The notes: generated from the sequence alone by a model not told the origin. DNA of 64,000 nt from Verrucomicrobiales bacterium (GCA_027488845.1 JAIYBC010000065.1:1-64000); one strand, 5' to 3'; positions 15,167 to 25,087 are shown, numbered from the stretch's first letter. Program-made: numbers and translations.

Positions 15167-16969
15167 ATGCAACCGCTGACCCGCTTCTCCGTCGCCCCGC
15201 TCCACACGCTCACCCGACAGCTCGCCGCCGTGGCCATGGGCCGGCTGGCGCCGGACCGTGTGCTCACGGGTGCCCGGATCCTGTCGACCTACACGGAGCG
15301 GATCCTCGAGGGCCGCGAGGTGTGGATCAGCGGGGGCCGCATCGCGGCGGTGAAGCCGGCCGGCACCTGCCCACGGGATTCGGGCGCGGTCTTCACCGAC
15401 GTCCGGGGCGGCCTTCTCGCACCGGGCCTGGTGGACCCGCACATACACATCGAGTCCTCGATGATGACCGCCTGCGCGTACGCCGAGGCGGCGTTGCTGA
15501 GCGGCGTGACCACGATCTTCTGCGACAGCCACGAGATCGGGAACGTCTGCGACGCGGCCGGCGTGGAATGGATGCTGGAGGACGCGCGGCGTGCGCCGTT
15601 GAACATCTTCCTCACCGTCCCGAGCACCGTTCCCGCGACCGGACCGCGGTTCGAGACCGCCGGCGGCGACCTGACCGCGGAGAAGATCGGCGAACTGTTC
15701 GACCGCTGGCCCGAGGCGGCGGCCCTCGGCGAGAAGATGGACTTCGTCCACGTCGCGATGGGCGACGAACGCAGCCACGCGATCCTCGCCGCGGCACTGA
15801 AGCGCGGGAAGCCGGTCTGCGGACACATCTACGGACGCGAGTTCGTGGCCGCCGGCGCGGCCAGCGGCATCACCGACACCCACGAGTCGATCGATCCGGA
15901 GATCGCGTCGGACTTCCTGGAGGCGGGCCTGTGGATCTTCCTCCGTGGCGGCAACCCGGCCACGCCGTGGCATTCCCTGCCGCTGGCCATCCAGGCGGTG
16001 ACCCGTGCCGGGGCGAATCCCAAGCGCGTCTGCGTCTGCACCGACGACCGGGACGCGGACGACCTGTTCCTCTTCGGCCTCGACTGGGTCGTGCGCGAGG
16101 CGGTGAAGGCCGGCGTGACGCCGCTCACGGCCTGGAGCATGGGCTCGCTGCATCCGGCCACGCGCTACGGCATGGACGGCGAGTTCGGAGCGCTGGGCCA
16201 CGGACGCAGGGCGGACATCGTGCTGCTGGACGACGCCCTGAAGCCGCGTTCGACCTGGTACGGAGGCGTTCCGGTGGTCGACGAGGGACGGATCACGCCG
16301 GTCCTCGAGGCGGCGTTGTCCGACCGCTACCGCTACCCGGCCGCGGCCTACCGGACGGTCCATTTCCGTGACGATGTCCCGCTGATCCCGGCCCTGCCGC
16401 CGGGACCGTGCAGCGCCAACATCCTGCGGGTCGCCCTACCCGGCATCATCACCTTCCACGACAAGGCGCCGTTCGAGCCCGCGGCCACCTGGAAGGAAAC
16501 CCTCGCCGCCCGTCCGGACCTCTGCTTCGTCACCGTGGTCGAACGCCACGGGAAGAACGGCGGCGTGGGCCACGGCCTGCTGAAGGACTTCGGACTCGCC
16601 GCCGGCGCGGTGGCCAGCACGGTCGGGCACGACGCGCACAACCTGATCGTGGCCGGCCGCGACGAGGCCGACATGCGCCTCGCGGTGGAGACGCTGAAGC
16701 GCTGCCAGGGCGGCGTGTGTGTCGTCCGTGACGGCCGGGTCGTGGCGCTGGTCGAGATGCCGGTCGCGGGACTGCTCTCCGACAAGCGGGCCGGGGACGT
16801 CGCCGAGGAGACGGTCGCCCTGAAGAAGGCGTGGAACGACGCGGGCTGCACCCTGCCCTACATGGGATTCAACCTCCTGCCGCTCTCGGTGATCCCGGAG
16901 GTGCGCATCACCGACAAGGGACTCGTCACCGTGCCCGGCATGGAGATCGTCCCGCTGTTCCAGGCGTGA
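15167..16969 (+). CDS. ade: Adenine deaminase
   Basis: 600 residues, an amidohydrolase-fold enzyme that converts adenine to hypoxanthine and ammonia in purine salvage. The metal-binding motif is [11 protein letters not shown] (D90, H92, H94), followed by the family signature [17 protein letters not shown] and the later [16 protein letters not shown]. The adenine deaminase C-terminal domain (about 420-590) is present with [20 protein letters not shown] and [13 protein letters not shown]. Length is close to the usual 550-600. The start at 15167 is the first in-frame ATG; the N-terminus before [15 protein letters not shown] is about 35 residues, slightly long. It stands alone; the gene downstream converges on it. 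Confidence 0.95.
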   Translation: MQPLTRFSVAPLHTLTRQLAAVAMGRLAPDRVLTGARILSTYTERILEGREVWISGGRIAAVKPAGTCPRDSGAVFTDVRGGLLAPGLVDPHIHIESSMMTACAYAEAALLSGVTTIFCDSHEIGNVCDAAGVEWMLEDARRAPLNIFLTVPSTVPATGPRFETAGGDLTAEKIGELFDRWPEAAALGEKMDFVHVAMGDERSHAILAAALKRGKPVCGHIYGREFVAAGAASGITDTHESIDPEIASDFLEAGLWIFLRGGNPATPWHSLPLAIQAVTRAGANPKRVCVCTDDRDADDLFLFGLDWVVREAVKAGVTPLTAWSMGSLHPATRYGMDGEFGALGHGRRADIVLLDDALKPRSTWYGGVPVVDEGRITPVLEAALSDRYRYPAAAYRTVHFRDDVPLIPALPPGPCSANILRVALPGIITFHDKAPFEPAATWKETLAARPDLCFVTVVERHGKNGGVGHGLLKDFGLAAGAVASTVGHDAHNLIVAGRDEADMRLAVETLKRCQGGVCVVRDGRVVALVEMPVAGLLSDKRAGDVAEETVALKKAWNDAGCTLPYMGFNLLPLSVIPEVRITDKGLVTVPGMEIVPLFQA

Positions 16970-17026
16970 GGGCCGCCCCTCGGGCCGGAGCCGAGGTGAC
17001 ACGTCCGACGGGATTCCGACCGGCGA

Positions 17027-17953
17027 TCAGCGCCGGGCCTTCTGTGCCTTCTTCGGAAGCTTCGGGCGGCTGGCGATGCCGTCGTGGATGACCTTGAGCA
17101 CGGCCTTGCGTTCGGCGCCGGAAAGCGGGAGGCGCGGGGCGCGGACCCATTCCTTGCCGAGCCCGGTTTCCTGCACGGCCAGCTTGATGTACTGGACGAA
17201 CTTCGGGTGGGTGTCGAGGTGGAGCAGCGGGGTGAACCAGCGGTACAGTTCCCGGGCCTCGTCCCAGGCGCCCTTCCGGGTGAGCTCCCAGAAATGCTGG
17301 TTCTCGTCGGGGAACGCGATGCCGGAGCCGGCCACCCATCCGTCGATGCCGAGGATGGAGGCCTCGAGCGCCAGGTCGTCGACGCCGGTGAAGATCGCAT
17401 AGCGCCCGCCGACGACGTTGTGCAGGTCGGTGATGCGGCGGACGTTCCCGGAGCTTTCCTTGAGCGCGACGAAGTTCTTCTCCGAGGCCAGCTTGGCGAA
17501 CAGCTCGGGGGTGATGTCGTGGCCGTAGCTGATCGGGTTGTTGTAGATCATGATCGGCAGCCCGGTGGACCGCGCGACGCTCCGGAAATGGTGCAGGGAC
17601 TCCGCGGGATCCGGGGACTTGTAGATCATGGGCGGCATGAGCATCACGCCGTCGACGCCGAGCTTCTCCAGGTCGCGGGTGTAGCGCACCGCCTCGGCGA
17701 GGCTGGATTCGGCGACGCCGCTGAGCACCTTCACACGGCCTCCGACCACGCCGAGCATGGCCTCCATGACCTCGCGCTTCTCGGCGGCGGTCATCGACTG
17801 GTTCTCACCCAGCGATCCGAGGAACACGAGGCCGGAGACGCCGCTGCGGATGAGGACGTCCACATGGGCGGCGGTTCCCTCGAGGTCGAGCGAACCGTCC
17901 TTGTGCAACTGCGTGGTGATGGCGGGGAAGACACCGGACCAAAACGGCTTCAT
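17027..17953 (-). CDS. DapA/N-acetylneuraminate-lyase-family aldolase or lyase
   Basis: 308 residues from the ATG at 17953. The TIM barrel carries the Schiff-base lysine K165 in FVALKESSGN, the active-site tyrosine Y137 in PIMIYNNP, and GSLGEN at 46-51 in place of the usual GTTGE loop. This family includes 4-hydroxy-tetrahydrodipicolinate synthase, sialic-acid lyase and hydroxyproline or sugar-acid lyases. The final residues RPKLPKKAQKARR form a basic tail. The sequence alone does not fix the substrate; it is not beside lysine biosynthesis genes, so a catabolic lyase is more likely than DapA. Confidence 0.88.
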   Translation of the reverse strand: MKPFWSGVFPAITTQLHKDGSLDLEGTAAHVDVLIRSGVSGLVFLGSLGENQSMTAAEKREVMEAMLGVVGGRVKVLSGVAESSLAEAVRYTRDLEKLGVDGVMLMPPMIYKSPDPAESLHHFRSVARSTGLPIMIYNNPISYGHDITPELFAKLASEKNFVALKESSGNVRRITDLHNVVGGRYAIFTGVDDLALEASILGIDGWVAGSGIAFPDENQHFWELTRKGAWDEARELYRWFTPLLHLDTHPKFVQYIKLAVQETGLGKEWVRAPRLPLSGAERKAVLKVIHDGIASRPKLPKKAQKARR

Positions 17954-18050
17954 GGGAGTCCGAGCATCCCGGGGAACCTCCGCCACGGCTTGGCCCGGGG
18001 AGCCTTGGCCGGTGTCGCGCACGGCACAGAGGGCGGCTGCCGCCGCGGTT

Positions 18051-18512
18051 TCAGCGCCACCGCGGCAGGAAGGCGGGCACGCGGTTCCGATACGCCTCGT
18101 AGCCCGGATGGAGGCGGATGAGACGGTCCTCCTCGGAGCGGGCCTTGGCCTGGAGCAGGACCAGCAGGAGCAACGAGGCGGCGCCCGACGCGGGCGAAAG
18201 CCAGCACGACGTCCAGCCCGCGGACAGCCAGAGGAGCGACGCGTAGAGCGGATGGCGCACTCGGGCATAGATCCCTTCCTGGACCAGCGGCGCACCGGGC
18301 AGGGGCTCGGGCAGCGCCGAGCGCGCGGCACCGAGATGGCGGACGCCGAGGATCCCGATCCAGGCGCCCAGGAACACGAAGGGAATCCCGACGAGGACCG
18401 AGGGCCATCCGGCCCTGCCCCACCGAGGTCCGGCCACGAGGATCGCGATCATCAGCGCCGACTGGGCGACCACCCAACCGCCGCCGCGGGCGAGGAAGCC
18501 GGACGGGCTCAC
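18051..18512 (-). CDS. Small membrane methyltransferase (isoprenylcysteine O-methyltransferase-like)
   Basis: 153 residues from a GTG at 18512 that overlaps the stop of the DUF3472 gene (GTGA), implying coupled translation. Four hydrophobic segments are seen, and the C-terminal half holds the family's cofactor-binding pattern: GIYARVRHPLYASLLW, then the glutamate pair in ARSEEDRLIRLHPGYEAYRNRV. This is the ICMT/PEMT-like superfamily, which methylates lipids or lipid-linked groups using S-adenosylmethionine. Eukaryote-style prenyl-protein substrates are unlikely here. Substrate unknown. Confidence 0.85.
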   Translation of the reverse strand: MSPSGFLARGGGWVVAQSALMIAILVAGPRWGRAGWPSVLVGIPFVFLGAWIGILGVRHLGAARSALPEPLPGAPLVQEGIYARVRHPLYASLLWLSAGWTSCWLSPASGAASLLLLVLLQAKARSEEDRLIRLHPGYEAYRNRVPAFLPRWR

Positions 18513-19345
18513 TGCGGGAACGGCACCGGAGGATCGAGCGGGATCACCGTCCGCAGCGGATTCGAGGCCCGGATGGCGCCGCCCGTGGCCAGGTACCAGC
18601 CGTCGCCGTCGCGGCCGGCGTCGATGTTGTCCTTCGACTCCCATTCCGCGCCGGAGCCGGTGAACCGGGCGCGTCGAAGGCTGACCCAGTCGCCGCCGAC
18701 GCTGCGGACCCAGGCGTTGCGGAACCGGGCGCGACGGGTCTCGTCCACGCTGGCGCCGTCGCGGCGGAAGTCCTCGACGAAGGAGTAGAGCCCGGAGAGC
18801 GGCTTGCCGCCGGTGCGGGTGCGGAACGTGGCCAGCTTCCACCAGTCGCCGCGGTCCTCGCGCCAGATCCACGCGGTGTAGGCGGTCTTGTTGGTCTGCA
18901 CCTCGCCGCGCAGGACGAACCGGTTGGTCTGCCCGATCTTCCAGGCGAACGGCGCCATGCACTGTCCCCCGGTGCCCTCGCCGCCAAACCGCTTGATCCG
19001 GACGCCTTCACCCTCGTGGAGCAGTTCCACGCGGTCCTCGGTCTTCACCGCCTTGGGGTCGTCGCCCGTGGTCGGGTCCCAGACCGAGAAGATCACCACG
19101 GTGTTCGTGGAGGAATTCAGCTGCTGGATGCCGAAGTACCCGGTGTTCCAGCCGCAGGCCATGAAGTACGAGCCGTTGACCGACTTCTCCACGACCATCT
19201 CGTTGGCGAACCACTCGGAATCCGGCGCCGGGTATCCCAGGTGCACGGAACGCGCCGCGCGGAACCGCTTCGGTGGCGCCTCGTCGCCGGCGCGGGCGAC
19301 GATGGGGCCGAGGAGCAACGACAGGACGAGGCACAGCCGGATCAT
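18509..19345 (-). CDS. Secreted DUF3472-family protein
   Basis: 278 residues from the ATG at 19345; the upstream start at 19408 adds 21 residues before the signal peptide (LCLVLSLLLGPIVARA). The mature part has the pattern of DUF3472: NEMVVEKSVNGSYFMACGWNTGYFGIQ, then SVWDPTTGDDP and GEGVRIKRFGGEGTGGQC. The fold is probably a lectin-like beta-sandwich, and proteins of this kind are widespread in Bacteroidota and PVC bacteria, often near glycan genes. Function is not established. It ends in a GTGA overlap with the small methyltransferase gene. Confidence 0.85.
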   Translation of the reverse strand: MIRLCLVLSLLLGPIVARAGDEAPPKRFRAARSVHLGYPAPDSEWFANEMVVEKSVNGSYFMACGWNTGYFGIQQLNSSTNTVVIFSVWDPTTGDDPKAVKTEDRVELLHEGEGVRIKRFGGEGTGGQCMAPFAWKIGQTNRFVLRGEVQTNKTAYTAWIWREDRGDWWKLATFRTRTGGKPLSGLYSFVEDFRRDGASVDETRRARFRNAWVRSVGGDWVSLRRARFTGSGAEWESKDNIDAGRDGDGWYLATGGAIRASNPLRTVIPLDPPVPFPQ

Positions 19346-19404
19346 GCGTCCAAGGCTAGCGCGGACCGGGTGTCGGGAAAATGGTTTCGCCGGGAATCGG
19401 CGGG

Positions 19405-19770
19405 TCAACCCATCGCCGCCAACTCGGCCGCCGTCGCCGCGAGCGACCGGCGGCAGCGTTCGAACTCCTCGCGCAACTGCCGGAGGAACAGCGCCTGCGA
19501 ATCCAACTCGCCGGTGGCGAAGCTGTGTTCGAGGCGGTTGGCGACCGACTCCATCCCGGAGAGCCCGAAGATGGAGGAGCTGCCCTTGAGCGAATGGGAC
19601 GCACGCTTCAACGAGGGCTGGTCGCCCGCCTCCAGGAACCGGGCGATATCGGCGAGCCGGTTGGGCGTGTCGGCCAGGTAGGACTCGAGCAGCTCCGCGA
19701 CCCCGTCGGGACCGATTTCCTCGGCGAGCTGACGGCAGGTCTCCTTCATGCTGGCTGGATCGAATTCCAT
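19405..19770 (-). CDS. Histidine phosphotransfer (Hpt) domain protein
   Basis: 121 residues from the ATG at 19770; an in-frame ATG at 19875 would add 35 residues without recognisable structure. The protein is a single four-helix Hpt domain with the phospho-acceptor H59 in RASHSLKGSSSIFG. Hpt proteins relay phosphate between hybrid kinases and response regulators. No hybrid kinase lies beside it, so its partners are elsewhere. Upstream is a divergent secreted hydrolase gene with 294 bp between, in which I see no clear regulatory site. Confidence 0.88.
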   Translation of the reverse strand: MEFDPASMKETCRQLAEEIGPDGVAELLESYLADTPNRLADIARFLEAGDQPSLKRASHSLKGSSSIFGLSGMESVANRLEHSFATGELDSQALFLRQLREEFERCRRSLAATAAELAAMG

Positions 19771-20064
19771 GGCGGCGTCCCCCGCAACAAACCGGGACGG
19801 ATCCAAGGACGTCAAGTCCCCTCGCAGAGGAACCACGGGATCCGTTGCAGAAGGAGTGAGGACACGATCATGCATGGTTTGGAGGCCGGTCGACCCGGCG
19901 GACCTCCGAGGGATCGGACGAAGGCGACGTTTCCTTGAGCCGGCAGGACATCCCAGGCCTGCCGGCCGATCCGACGGCGCGAGGCCGGATGCGGCCACCC
20001 ACGGGGCCGTGACCGTGATGAACGCTTGAGCGTCGGGGCTTCCGGCCGTTTGCTTGGCGCACCC

Positions 20065-22095
20065 ATGAAGCCCCCCGTCCCGTGGCTGTTCCCGTGTGCA
20101 CTGCTCCTCCCGGCGCTGTTCCAGGTCCTTGCCGACGGCCCCGCGGACAACCGTCCCGAGAACGTCCGACCGGTCCCGCCGCCGGGAATCGCCGTCCCCG
20201 ACGCGACGCGTCGGGAACTCGCCGAGGGCGTGGTCCGGCTGGGCAAGGCCTTGGAGGAGATGACGAAGGCGGCCTCCCCGGGCGCGTCGGGCAAGGCACG
20301 ACTCGCGGACGTCGCGATCTTCCACAAGGCGGTGGACTGGGCGCTGCGCCACGACGAGTTCTTCCGGACGAACGAATTCCGCGCGGCCAATGTGCTGCTC
20401 GAGGAGGGGACGCGGAGACTCGAGGCCCTGCGCGCCGGCAACGCACCCTGGACCACCACCAACGGATTGGTGGTGGCGGGTTATGTCTCGCGCATCGACG
20501 GATCGGTCCAACCCTACGGACTGGTCATCCCCAGCTCGTGGAAGCTGGATTCCGGCAGGCGCTGGCGGCTGGACACCTGGTTCCATGGGCGCGGGGAGCA
20601 GCTGAGCGAGCTGGCGTTCCTGGCGGACAGGATGCGCAACCCCGGCGAGTTCACCCCGCCCGACACGTTCGTGCTGCACCTCTATGGCCGCTACTGCAAC
20701 GGAAGCCGGTTCGCCGGTGAGACCGACTTCTGGGAGGCATTGGCGGATGTCCGGACACGTTATGCGATCGACGAAGACAGGCTGGTGGTCCGCGGTTTCT
20801 CCCTGGGAGGGGCCTCGGCCTGGCATGTCGGCGTCCACCACGCCGGACGCTGGGCGGCGGTGGCGCCCGGGGCGGGATTCAGCGAGACAGCGGAGTTCCT
20901 GAAGGTCTTCCAGAGGGAGAAGCTCGCGCCGGCATGGTGGGAGCAGAAGCTCTGGCGGCTGCACGATGCGACGGCCAACGCGCTGAACCTCTCGATGGTA
21001 CCGACGGTCGCCTACAGCGGCCATGACGACAGCCAGATCCAGGCCGCCGATGCGATGCGCGAGGCGTTGGCCGGCGAAGGGATGGAGCTGGCGCACATCG
21101 TCGGTCCGAAGACCGGCCACAAATACGAGCCGGGGGCCAAGGCGGAACTCAACCGCCGCATCGACGCCATCGCCGCCATCGGCCGGAAGCGCGTTCCCCC
21201 GCAGGTCCGCTTCGTGACCCACTCGCTCCGGTACAACGAGATGGCCTGGATCACTGTGGACTCCATGCTGGAGCACTGGGAGCCGGCACGCGTGGCAGCC
21301 TCCCTGCACGTCGCCCCGGGAAGCGCCGACATCTCCGCCACGACGACCAACGTGGCCGGACTGAGCTTCGTCTTCGAGGCGGGCGACGCGCCGATGGATG
21401 TGACCCGGCCCGTGACCGTGGTCATCGATGGACAGGCGATCACCACCGATCCGCCGAAGACCGACCGCTCCTGGCGGATGGCGTTCCATCGGGAGGGCGG
21501 CGAATGGATCGCCGGTCCTGCCTCGGTGGCCGGGCTGCGCAAGCGCCACGGACTCCAGGGACCGATCGACGACGCCTTCATGGATTCGTTCCTCATGGTC
21601 CTTCCCGGTGGGACCCCGATGAACCCCGAGGTGGGCCGTTGGGTGGCCTCCGAGAGCACTCGGGCGATCCGCGAATGGCGGCGTCACTACCGCGGTGACG
21701 CCCGGCAGCGCCTCGACAAGGAGGTGACCGAGGACGACATCCGCGACCACAACCTCGTGCTCTGGGGGGATCCTGCGAGCAACGCCCTGCTGGCCAGGAT
21801 CGCCGATCGGCTTCCGATCCGGTGGGACAACGGGAAGGTTTCCGTCGGGACGAGAACCTATTCGGCATCCGGGCATGTGCCGGTGATGGTGTACCCGAAT
21901 CCGCTGAACCCGACCCGCTACGTGGTCATCAACAGCGGGTTCACGTTCCGGGAGTACGACTACCTCAACAACGCCCGTCAGACCCCGAAACTGCCGGATT
22001 GGGCGATCATCGGGTTCGAGACGCCGCCCGGTTCGCGGACTCCCGGCGCCATCGAGGACGCCGGGTTCTTCGACGAGCGTTGGCGCCTGAAATGA
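20065..22095 (+). CDS. Secreted alpha/beta-hydrolase (prolyl-oligopeptidase-like)
   Basis: 676 residues from the ATG at 20065, chosen so that the signal peptide (PWLFPCALLLPALFQVLADG) is at the N-terminus. The nucleophile is S246 in VVRGFSLGGAS, and the likely catalytic histidine is H352 in GPKTGHKYEP, with D321 or D322 in YSGHDDSQ as the acid. Residues 150-375 form the hydrolase domain; the N-terminal 140 residues are helical and the C-terminal 300 are a mixed domain ending in an FREYDYLNNARQ segment. Peptidase or esterase activity is possible; the family assignment does not separate them. Not in an operon. Confidence 0.8.
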   Translation: MKPPVPWLFPCALLLPALFQVLADGPADNRPENVRPVPPPGIAVPDATRRELAEGVVRLGKALEEMTKAASPGASGKARLADVAIFHKAVDWALRHDEFFRTNEFRAANVLLEEGTRRLEALRAGNAPWTTTNGLVVAGYVSRIDGSVQPYGLVIPSSWKLDSGRRWRLDTWFHGRGEQLSELAFLADRMRNPGEFTPPDTFVLHLYGRYCNGSRFAGETDFWEALADVRTRYAIDEDRLVVRGFSLGGASAWHVGVHHAGRWAAVAPGAGFSETAEFLKVFQREKLAPAWWEQKLWRLHDATANALNLSMVPTVAYSGHDDSQIQAADAMREALAGEGMELAHIVGPKTGHKYEPGAKAELNRRIDAIAAIGRKRVPPQVRFVTHSLRYNEMAWITVDSMLEHWEPARVAASLHVAPGSADISATTTNVAGLSFVFEAGDAPMDVTRPVTVVIDGQAITTDPPKTDRSWRMAFHREGGEWIAGPASVAGLRKRHGLQGPIDDAFMDSFLMVLPGGTPMNPEVGRWVASESTRAIREWRRHYRGDARQRLDKEVTEDDIRDHNLVLWGDPASNALLARIADRLPIRWDNGKVSVGTRTYSASGHVPVMVYPNPLNPTRYVVINSGFTFREYDYLNNARQTPKLPDWAIIGFETPPGSRTPGAIEDAGFFDERWRLK

Positions 22096-22223
22096 ATCCG
22101 CCGCGGCCGGGATCGGGATCTCCCCGCGAACGCCGGTGTTCACTTCGAACCAAGCGACCGCGACGGCGTTCGGGCCCCTGCTTCCAAGGAAGTGGATGAT
22201 GGTCACCCCGGATCGCCGCACCC

Positions 22224-22260
22224 GAGGATGAAGCGGCACTCAACGGGGCGCTTCATCCTC
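22224..22260 (+). terminator. 12-bp hairpin between convergent genes
   Basis: GAGGATGAAGCG (22224-22235) and its exact complement (22249-22260) enclose a 13-base loop. On the plus strand CTCTTTG follows, so it may end transcription of the secreted hydrolase gene. Its right arm is also the last codons of the minus-strand response regulator (KEEDEAPR), whose stop lies in the loop. Confidence 0.5.
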
Positions 22261-22896
22261 CTCTTTGCCGATGATATCGCCCGGAAGCTGACCGCGGGTC
22301 ACCAGGTCGTGCAGGTCACGGCGGATGCTTCGGCGATCGACCCCAAACTCCTGCGCCAGCTGGGTGATGTTGGGTCGGGCAGTCACGGACCGGAGGCGGT
22401 TGATCAAGGCGTGCTGTCGGGCGAGGCGTTCGGTGAAGAGACGTTCGCGTTCACCGGTTTCGATCAGTTCCGCCCGTTCCAGGGAACGGAGAGCCGCCAC
22501 CGCCTCACCCAGGCCGCAGTCCTCCAGGGCCGTCTTCGCCGTCCGTTCGAGAAGATCCAGATCCACCGGCTTCTCGATGACATAATGGGCGGCCCCGGGT
22601 CCGCTCAAGGCACGGATCTGATCGGCGATCGCCAAGGTCCCGCTGACGATGATGACCGGGACATGGGCGGCGAGGCGTTTGATGTCCGGCAACAGGCCCA
22701 GGCCCTGGTCGCCGCTCTCCAGGATGTGGTCGAGGAGGATGAGCGCCGGCGTCCGGCGTTCCAGGTGCTTGAGGGCCTCATCCCCGTTGCGGGCGACGTC
22801 GAAGGTGCAATTCGAGAGACCCTGCTGGTACAGCCGGGCTTGGACGGGGTCATCCTCGATGATCAGCACATGGGCACGAACCTGTTGGTTGTTCAT
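22240..22896 (-). CDS. Response regulator with a CitB/DeoR-like helix-turn-helix
   Basis: 218 residues from the ATG at 22896, which overlaps the stop of the kinase gene upstream (ATGA). The receiver (1-125) has D15-D16, phospho-acceptor D56 in ALILLDHILESGDQG, S85 in VIIVSGT and K109 in VIEKPVDLDLL. A helical linker (128-172) leads to a winged-helix segment (about 174-203, ITQLAQEFGVDRRSIRRDLHDL) of the DeoR/HTH-11 kind rather than the OmpR, NarL or Fis kinds. The overall plan resembles CitB/DcuR regulators. It is the partner of the kinase at 22893-24698. Confidence 0.88.
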   Translation of the reverse strand: MNNQQVRAHVLIIEDDPVQARLYQQGLSNCTFDVARNGDEALKHLERRTPALILLDHILESGDQGLGLLPDIKRLAAHVPVIIVSGTLAIADQIRALSGPGAAHYVIEKPVDLDLLERTAKTALEDCGLGEAVAALRSLERAELIETGERERLFTERLARQHALINRLRSVTARPNITQLAQEFGVDRRSIRRDLHDLVTRGQLPGDIIGKEEDEAPR

Positions 22897-24698
22897 GGGG
22901 TCGGTGGTTTGGGTTGAACGGGTGAAGTTGGTGACGGTGGCGGCTGGGTTTCCGAGGATTTCTCGGACGACGACGGACCTGCGCCCGTCGCCGAGACCGG
23001 AAGATAAAGCAGGAACTCGGTCCCCAAACCCGGCGCCGTGTGGACCCCCAGACCGAGTCCTTCCTCCGTGACGATGCGCCAGACCGTGGCCAGCCCCAAT
23101 CCCGTTCCCCGCTGGTTGCCCAGGTTCTTGGTGGTGAAGAACGGTTCGAAGATCCGCGGAAGGATGTCCGAGGAGATTCCGGGGCCGGAATCCCCGATCC
23201 TCAGCTCGATCCAAGGCCCAGGCCGGGCCGGTGTGATGGTGAAGGACGGAACCGTCTCGACGACCTCCGCGCACAGCGACAACCGCCCCCTTCCTCCCAT
23301 GGCCTCCGACGCGTTCACGAGGAGGTTCAAGAGGATCTGCTCCAGACGGCCGCGGGAGATCCCTTGCAGGACCAGATCCTTGGAAACCCGGGCCTCCAGC
23401 TCGATCCCGCCCAGGAACTGGCGACGCAGCAGGTTGAGCGTCTCGTCCACGATCTCGGCGATGCGGTTCGGCGCTCCACCGGGGCGCCCATCCCGGCTGT
23501 AGCCCAGGATGCTTCGGACCACGGAACGGCCCTGGTCCACGGCCTGGGCGATGTTGGTGAGGTGTTCCCGCGCCGGAGCGGTGACCGGAAGGGAGCGCTC
23601 CACCAGCTGGCGGGACATCTGGATCACCGAAAGGAGGTTGTTGAAGTCGTGGGCCACGCCGGCGGCAAGAGTACCCAGAGCCCGCATCTTGTCGGCATGG
23701 GCGACACGCTCCCGGGCCTGCTCCAAAGCTTCCGCCTGCGCCGCGGCGGCCTTCTGGGCCTCGAGATACCGTCGATAGACCAGGTGCTGATGGGTGATCA
23801 CCGCCGAGGTGACCGCCAGGACCAGAAAGGATCCGAGGGCCAGCCTGAACGGTCGGAGCCAAGAGCCGGGATCCCTGGGGGTCTTCGGCGGCACGGACGG
23901 ATCCGCATCGGCCCAGTCCAGGTCGAGCAACGCCAAGCCGGCCCGCAGGGCGGGGATGTGCCAAAGCTCGATCACCCGCTGCTGTGGACCCGAGGCGCCG
24001 GCAATCCAGCCGGAATCGGCGATCCAGGTTCCGTCAGCGCTCCACGCCACGGTCTCGACCTGCAACTGTGACCGGCCGCGCAGTTCGATCACCAAGGCGT
24101 TGGAGACGTTGTCCTGGATCTCCAGCTTTCCCGTCTCCGTCACACGCGCCTGCAGGCGGCTGCCCGCCACACGCCCGACCACCGGCGGCTCAAGAACCCG
24201 TTCCATGCCCGCGGAGAGCCGGGGCGGTCGTTGGGGCTCGCCCAGGTTCCACACCACGTTCCGTGCGTCGATCTGCGCGATGAGACGCGAACCATCCGCG
24301 CTGAAGTTGAATCGCAGCGGGCCACGCTGGAGGCCGGCCGGGAAGATCAGGACGCGATAGGGAACCGCCGGTTCCTCCCGTCGGGCCGGATACTGGAGCA
24401 GGCAATCCAACCATGCCTGGCGGAGGACGTGGTCCGACCGGATGAGCCGCGCCTGGCCCAACCGCTCCCGCGCCGACTGGAACCAACCGGGTTCCCCACG
24501 TTCCCGCAGTGTCCGTGACTCCTCGATCCATTGATGCCAACGGGACTTCGCCAACTCCGCACGGACCTGTTCCAACCGCCGGCCAGCCTGCAGGGAGATC
24601 AGTCCCAGGACCAGGACCAGGAGGATCAGCACCCCATGCAGCCAACGCGTGCGCGCCATGGCACGCCGAACCGCCTCGTTGGTTGCGGATATCTCCAT
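22893..24698 (-). CDS. Membrane sensor histidine kinase (NtrB-like core)
   Basis: 601 residues from the ATG at 24698. TM1 (about 20-38) and TM2 (about 262-282) enclose a periplasmic part of about 220 residues with beta-rich, WD-like strands (NFSADGSRLIAQIDARNVVWN; VAWSADGTWIADSG), which may be a partial propeller. A coiled segment leads to HisKA with H350 in LAAGVAHDFNNLLSVI and a HATPase domain (NLLVNASEA, GDSGPGIS, PFFTTKNLGNQRGTGLGL). The C-terminal tail is proline/serine-rich. It overlaps its regulator gene by ATGA. The signal is unknown. Confidence 0.92.
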   Translation of the reverse strand: MEISATNEAVRRAMARTRWLHGVLILLVLVLGLISLQAGRRLEQVRAELAKSRWHQWIEESRTLRERGEPGWFQSARERLGQARLIRSDHVLRQAWLDCLLQYPARREEPAVPYRVLIFPAGLQRGPLRFNFSADGSRLIAQIDARNVVWNLGEPQRPPRLSAGMERVLEPPVVGRVAGSRLQARVTETGKLEIQDNVSNALVIELRGRSQLQVETVAWSADGTWIADSGWIAGASGPQQRVIELWHIPALRAGLALLDLDWADADPSVPPKTPRDPGSWLRPFRLALGSFLVLAVTSAVITHQHLVYRRYLEAQKAAAAQAEALEQARERVAHADKMRALGTLAAGVAHDFNNLLSVIQMSRQLVERSLPVTAPAREHLTNIAQAVDQGRSVVRSILGYSRDGRPGGAPNRIAEIVDETLNLLRRQFLGGIELEARVSKDLVLQGISRGRLEQILLNLLVNASEAMGGRGRLSLCAEVVETVPSFTITPARPGPWIELRIGDSGPGISSDILPRIFEPFFTTKNLGNQRGTGLGLATVWRIVTEEGLGLGVHTAPGLGTEFLLYLPVSATGAGPSSSEKSSETQPPPSPTSPVQPKPPTP

Positions 24699-24872
24699 GG
24701 TCCAAACGCCTAAACTCCCGAGAGAATCTGCAAACGAACGAGTGGGCAAGTGGCGCCCACCCAAACTTTCCGAGTTCGGTCGATGCTTGGGAATCGTCGT
24801 CCGGCCCTCGGCCGAACCGGATGTGGGAAAGGCCGGAGATCGGGACGTAAACCCATGACCATGAGTCGTTTG

Positions 24873-24887
24873 GGTTGGAGTCCAACC
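24873..24887. promoter_or_regulatory. 15-bp palindrome in the divergent kinase intergenic region
   Basis: GGTTGGA-G-TCCAACC is a perfect palindrome with a single central base. It lies in the 389-bp gap between the divergent starts at 24698 and 25088. A second inverted repeat (GTGGGC at 24742-24747 and GCCCAC at 24755-24760) is closer to the leftward gene. No other gene is visible in the gap. Operator function is inference. Confidence 0.35.
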
Positions 24888-25087
24888 TTTCCTTCCAGCG
24901 GCGAGCCGGAATCCCGTTTCGCCCAGGCCGATTCCACGACGACGCCCTCCAGTCCGCGTCTTGCCGCAGCCCCATCCCGTTTTTGGGCAGCACCTTAAGG
25001 TTACGGTCGAGAATGCCGAAGTCCCAGTATGCGTCCGAAGCGGCACATCTCCACCCGCGCCCATGCAAGGGCCGTGCATCCAACCGG

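Noticed and set aside
19771-22239. Upstream extension of the Hpt frame to 944 codons
   Set aside because: The extension lies antisense to the secreted hydrolase; only the last 121 codons show the Hpt domain.
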